Made by a program: the position numbers and the translations under genes. Source: Verrucomicrobiota bacterium (GTDB taxonomy: Bacteria > Verrucomicrobiota > Verrucomicrobiia > JADLBR01). From it: a DNA stretch of 64,000 nucleotides. Below are positions 62,329 to 64,000 of this stretch, in pieces (positions within the stretch are counted from its first letter, which is position 1; each line of letters opens with the position of its first letter). Location of the stretch: positions 1 through 64,000 of the forward strand of contig JAKQKQ010000149.1 in assembly GCA_029560585.1 (NCBI GenBank). The letters run 5' to 3'. The notes below the pieces were generated by a model that saw only the letters and a program-made list of their open reading frames with translations, did no database searches and was not told the DNA's origin.

Positions 62329-63714
62329 ATGTTCGCCTTTGTCATCGCCGTGCACATGTGCGCTCCGCCCCTGTCGGCCAATGCTGACGCTCCGGGCCAG
62401 CCCCCGATCCGATGGGTGCCGCCCCCCGGCTTCTCAAAGGAGAAGTCCGGGCTTGGTCTGCCCCAACTGGATGGGGTGACGCACCAAATCCTCTACGATC
62501 CGCGGCCCTCGCGGGCCAACTTGGACGAGGGCGGCGACGGTCGGTACGAGAGCGTCCGCCACGGTACCTACAACCACCATCAGCGCATTCTCATTTTCCA
62601 AGACAAGTGCATCGTTTATTGGACCAATCACAGCCGCGATGAGAACGGCCCCGGCCAGCGGCTTCTGGCGAAGGCGGGGACCTTCACCCCGGATAGGGCA
62701 GACATCGTTTGGGGTGGCGATGAGACGCTCGTGGAATTGTCCCCCGCGCCGATGCCTGTGCGACGGCGCGGATGGACCCATGACCCGGAGAGCATGTGCG
62801 AGGGCTACGCGGCGTCCACGCTGGAGCTGATCAACGGTCGACTCTATGTGCGCGGCAGCCTCGTCGCCTGCCATGGCTGGACCGACGACGTGAAATATCA
62901 CGGGCGGTGCCGCAAGCCGATCCCGGCGGCCCATTGGAGCGATGGCCGAGACACAAAACGCGGATTCCGCTGGGATCTCTGGTGGCCACTCGGCATGGAA
63001 TTCGTACAACGCTGGAATCTCAAGGGCCGGTCGCTCGAACCCGATTCGCCACTATATAGGATAAGCGAGCCGCTGGGCCGGGTGGAGGTCACGCCAGGCC
63101 GGTTTAAGACCGTGCCAGCACCGATCGAACCATACGCGGGCGCGCGGCCGTTCGCCGAGGCCCCGGCCGAGATGCAGGAGGATGTGGTCCACGGCAAGCG
63201 CGAGAGATTTCAGCGATCGCCGAAGTGCGCGCCGGGCACCGACAAGGTCGCGGCCGATGGGAAGAACGGTCTCGCTCACCACACCGAATTCCGGCGACCC
63301 GACGGCAGATGGGTTGCGGTCCGAGACAATTTGCTGGTCCCGGAGTACTACTACGCCGCCGTGAAGGATAACCACGATGAGGACTACCCGCCCGCAGTTC
63401 GCACCGATCTCTTCGGACAGGCGATGCCGGTCGCCGGGGAACTGCCGGACGGTCGCCCCTGGATCATCTGCAACAATGGTCCGCGGACCGACATGTATCT
63501 CACCCTATCGGAAGATGGTGTGACGTTTGATAAGACCTGGCTCTTGCTGCACGTGGACCGCGTGGCCGAAGAGGGGGTCTGCAAAGGGTCACGGGGCGGG
63601 CCGCAGTATTTTCAGGCCGTCACGGTCGGCCCCAACATCTGGGTCGTCTACAGCATTGCCAAAGAACAGGTGGGTACCACGAAGATCCCACTGCGATTGC
63701 TGGTTCGAGAATAA
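62329..63714 (+). CDS. Exported sialidase-like beta-propeller protein
   Basis: 461 residues from ATG 62329, signal peptide about 1-20 (FAFVIAVHMCAPPLSANADA). Beta-rich throughout with propeller-like blades: NHHQRILIFQDKCIVYWTNH, EGYAASTLELINGRLYVRGSLV, HHTEFRRPDGRWVAVRDNL, LPDGRPWIICNNGPRTDMYLTLSEDGVTFDKTWLLLHV and GPNIWVVYSIAKEQVGTTK. The DGVTF turn is like an Asp-box relic. It probably binds or cleaves a glycan; active-site Arg residues could not be assigned. Upstream frame from 62242 is unsupported. Confidence 0.65.
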   Translation: MFAFVIAVHMCAPPLSANADAPGQPPIRWVPPPGFSKEKSGLGLPQLDGVTHQILYDPRPSRANLDEGGDGRYESVRHGTYNHHQRILIFQDKCIVYWTNHSRDENGPGQRLLAKAGTFTPDRADIVWGGDETLVELSPAPMPVRRRGWTHDPESMCEGYAASTLELINGRLYVRGSLVACHGWTDDVKYHGRCRKPIPAAHWSDGRDTKRGFRWDLWWPLGMEFVQRWNLKGRSLEPDSPLYRISEPLGRVEVTPGRFKTVPAPIEPYAGARPFAEAPAEMQEDVVHGKRERFQRSPKCAPGTDKVAADGKNGLAHHTEFRRPDGRWVAVRDNLLVPEYYYAAVKDNHDEDYPPAVRTDLFGQAMPVAGELPDGRPWIICNNGPRTDMYLTLSEDGVTFDKTWLLLHVDRVAEEGVCKGSRGGPQYFQAVTVGPNIWVVYSIAKEQVGTTKIPLRLLVRE

Positions 63715-63726
63715 GAGACTTCCATT

Positions 63727-63777
63727 GTAGGCCGTCTCTGTGAGACGGCGTGTCGGCGGCTGGCACAGCCGCCCTAC
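63727..63777. repeat. GTAG...CTAC-bounded palindrome pair; no gene to window end
   Basis: GTAGGCCGTCTCTGTGAGAC... is followed by CGGCGGCTGGCACAGCCGCCCTAC in two hairpins. The same pair in other order is at 35017-35077. From 63778 to 64000 nothing recognisable is seen. Confidence 0.75.
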
Positions 63778-64000
63778 AGCAATTTTTCACCGCGGCGATG
63801 CCCCGTCTGCGGGGCGTGGGATCTGGCTCGAAAATAGTCCAGCCGGCAGCGGCCTTTGACTTTGCTCAGACCGAACGGCGGAGTCTAGTCGAATGCGTGG
63901 GCGTTTGGTCTCTCGTGCCGAGCAGTGATCAGCCCGGCCATTCTGTTCGCGTGTCGTTATCCCGCCCCGTGGTCGGAATCCCGAATGAGAGTCCGCCGCA

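Overview
The window is GC-rich, tightly packed bacterial chromosome from a diderm. It carries an Mla-type lipid transport operon, a Skp/OmpH chaperone and phosphatidylethanolamine synthesis genes. A sulfatase, a DUF1080 protein, a DUF6259-like hydrolase, a DUF4886 protein, paired UroD-like proteins and a short zinc-ribbon membrane protein point to the PVC superphylum or a close relative, possibly Verrucomicrobiota. That placement rests on gene-family habit, not on a marker tree. No phage, plasmid, CRISPR array, rRNA or tRNA was seen.

Positions 1-19,100 are mostly housekeeping: folE2, Skp, a GbsR/MarR-type regulator, PPK2 and a YbgC thioesterase; DedA/VTT membrane proteins and a TauE/SafE exporter; a Gdx-type SMR exporter; a secreted papain-like protease; RNase P RNA with its own promoter and terminator; and a hybrid histidine kinase. 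A seven-gene minus-strand operon follows: rplS-rnhB-yraN-mlaE-mlaF-mlaD-ispD.

Positions 19,100-33,400 hold an AbrB/PIN toxin-antitoxin pair, an exported HExxH metalloprotease, an Rrf2 regulator with four cysteines and an L,D-transpeptidase-like protein whose catalytic Cys is replaced by Trp. Beyond these lie an Lrp regulator, a CbiX-like chelatase, class II aldolase, psd-pssA, glnD and an Smr protein.

Positions 33,600-46,400 are a glycan and sugar-acid region: DUF1080 protein, a YjhG-type xylonate dehydratase, sulfatase, a parallel beta-helix protein, a LamG plus GH32-like protein and CstA. Positions 46,400-51,550 hold a polyprenyl synthase, an ECF sigma / anti-sigma / bactofilin-like cluster and an exported alpha/alpha-toroid protein. 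Positions 52,390-63,714 form a second sugar-acid region: a sugar isomerase, two UroD-like proteins around a small TPR protein, then on the other strand a DUF6259 hydrolase, an RhmT-like transporter, L-rhamnonate dehydratase and a DUF4886 protein, ending in a sialidase-like exported protein.

The most distinctive feature is the intergenic DNA. It carries at least six families of palindromic or dispersed repeats. One is a 230-bp element with a different hairpin at each end, present in two full copies, one copy cut by the window edge and one solo hairpin. Several repeats abut or supply the stop codon of the neighbouring gene. A second theme is apparent leaderless transcription: good -10 boxes lie 6-7 nt upstream of several start codons that have no Shine-Dalgarno sequence.
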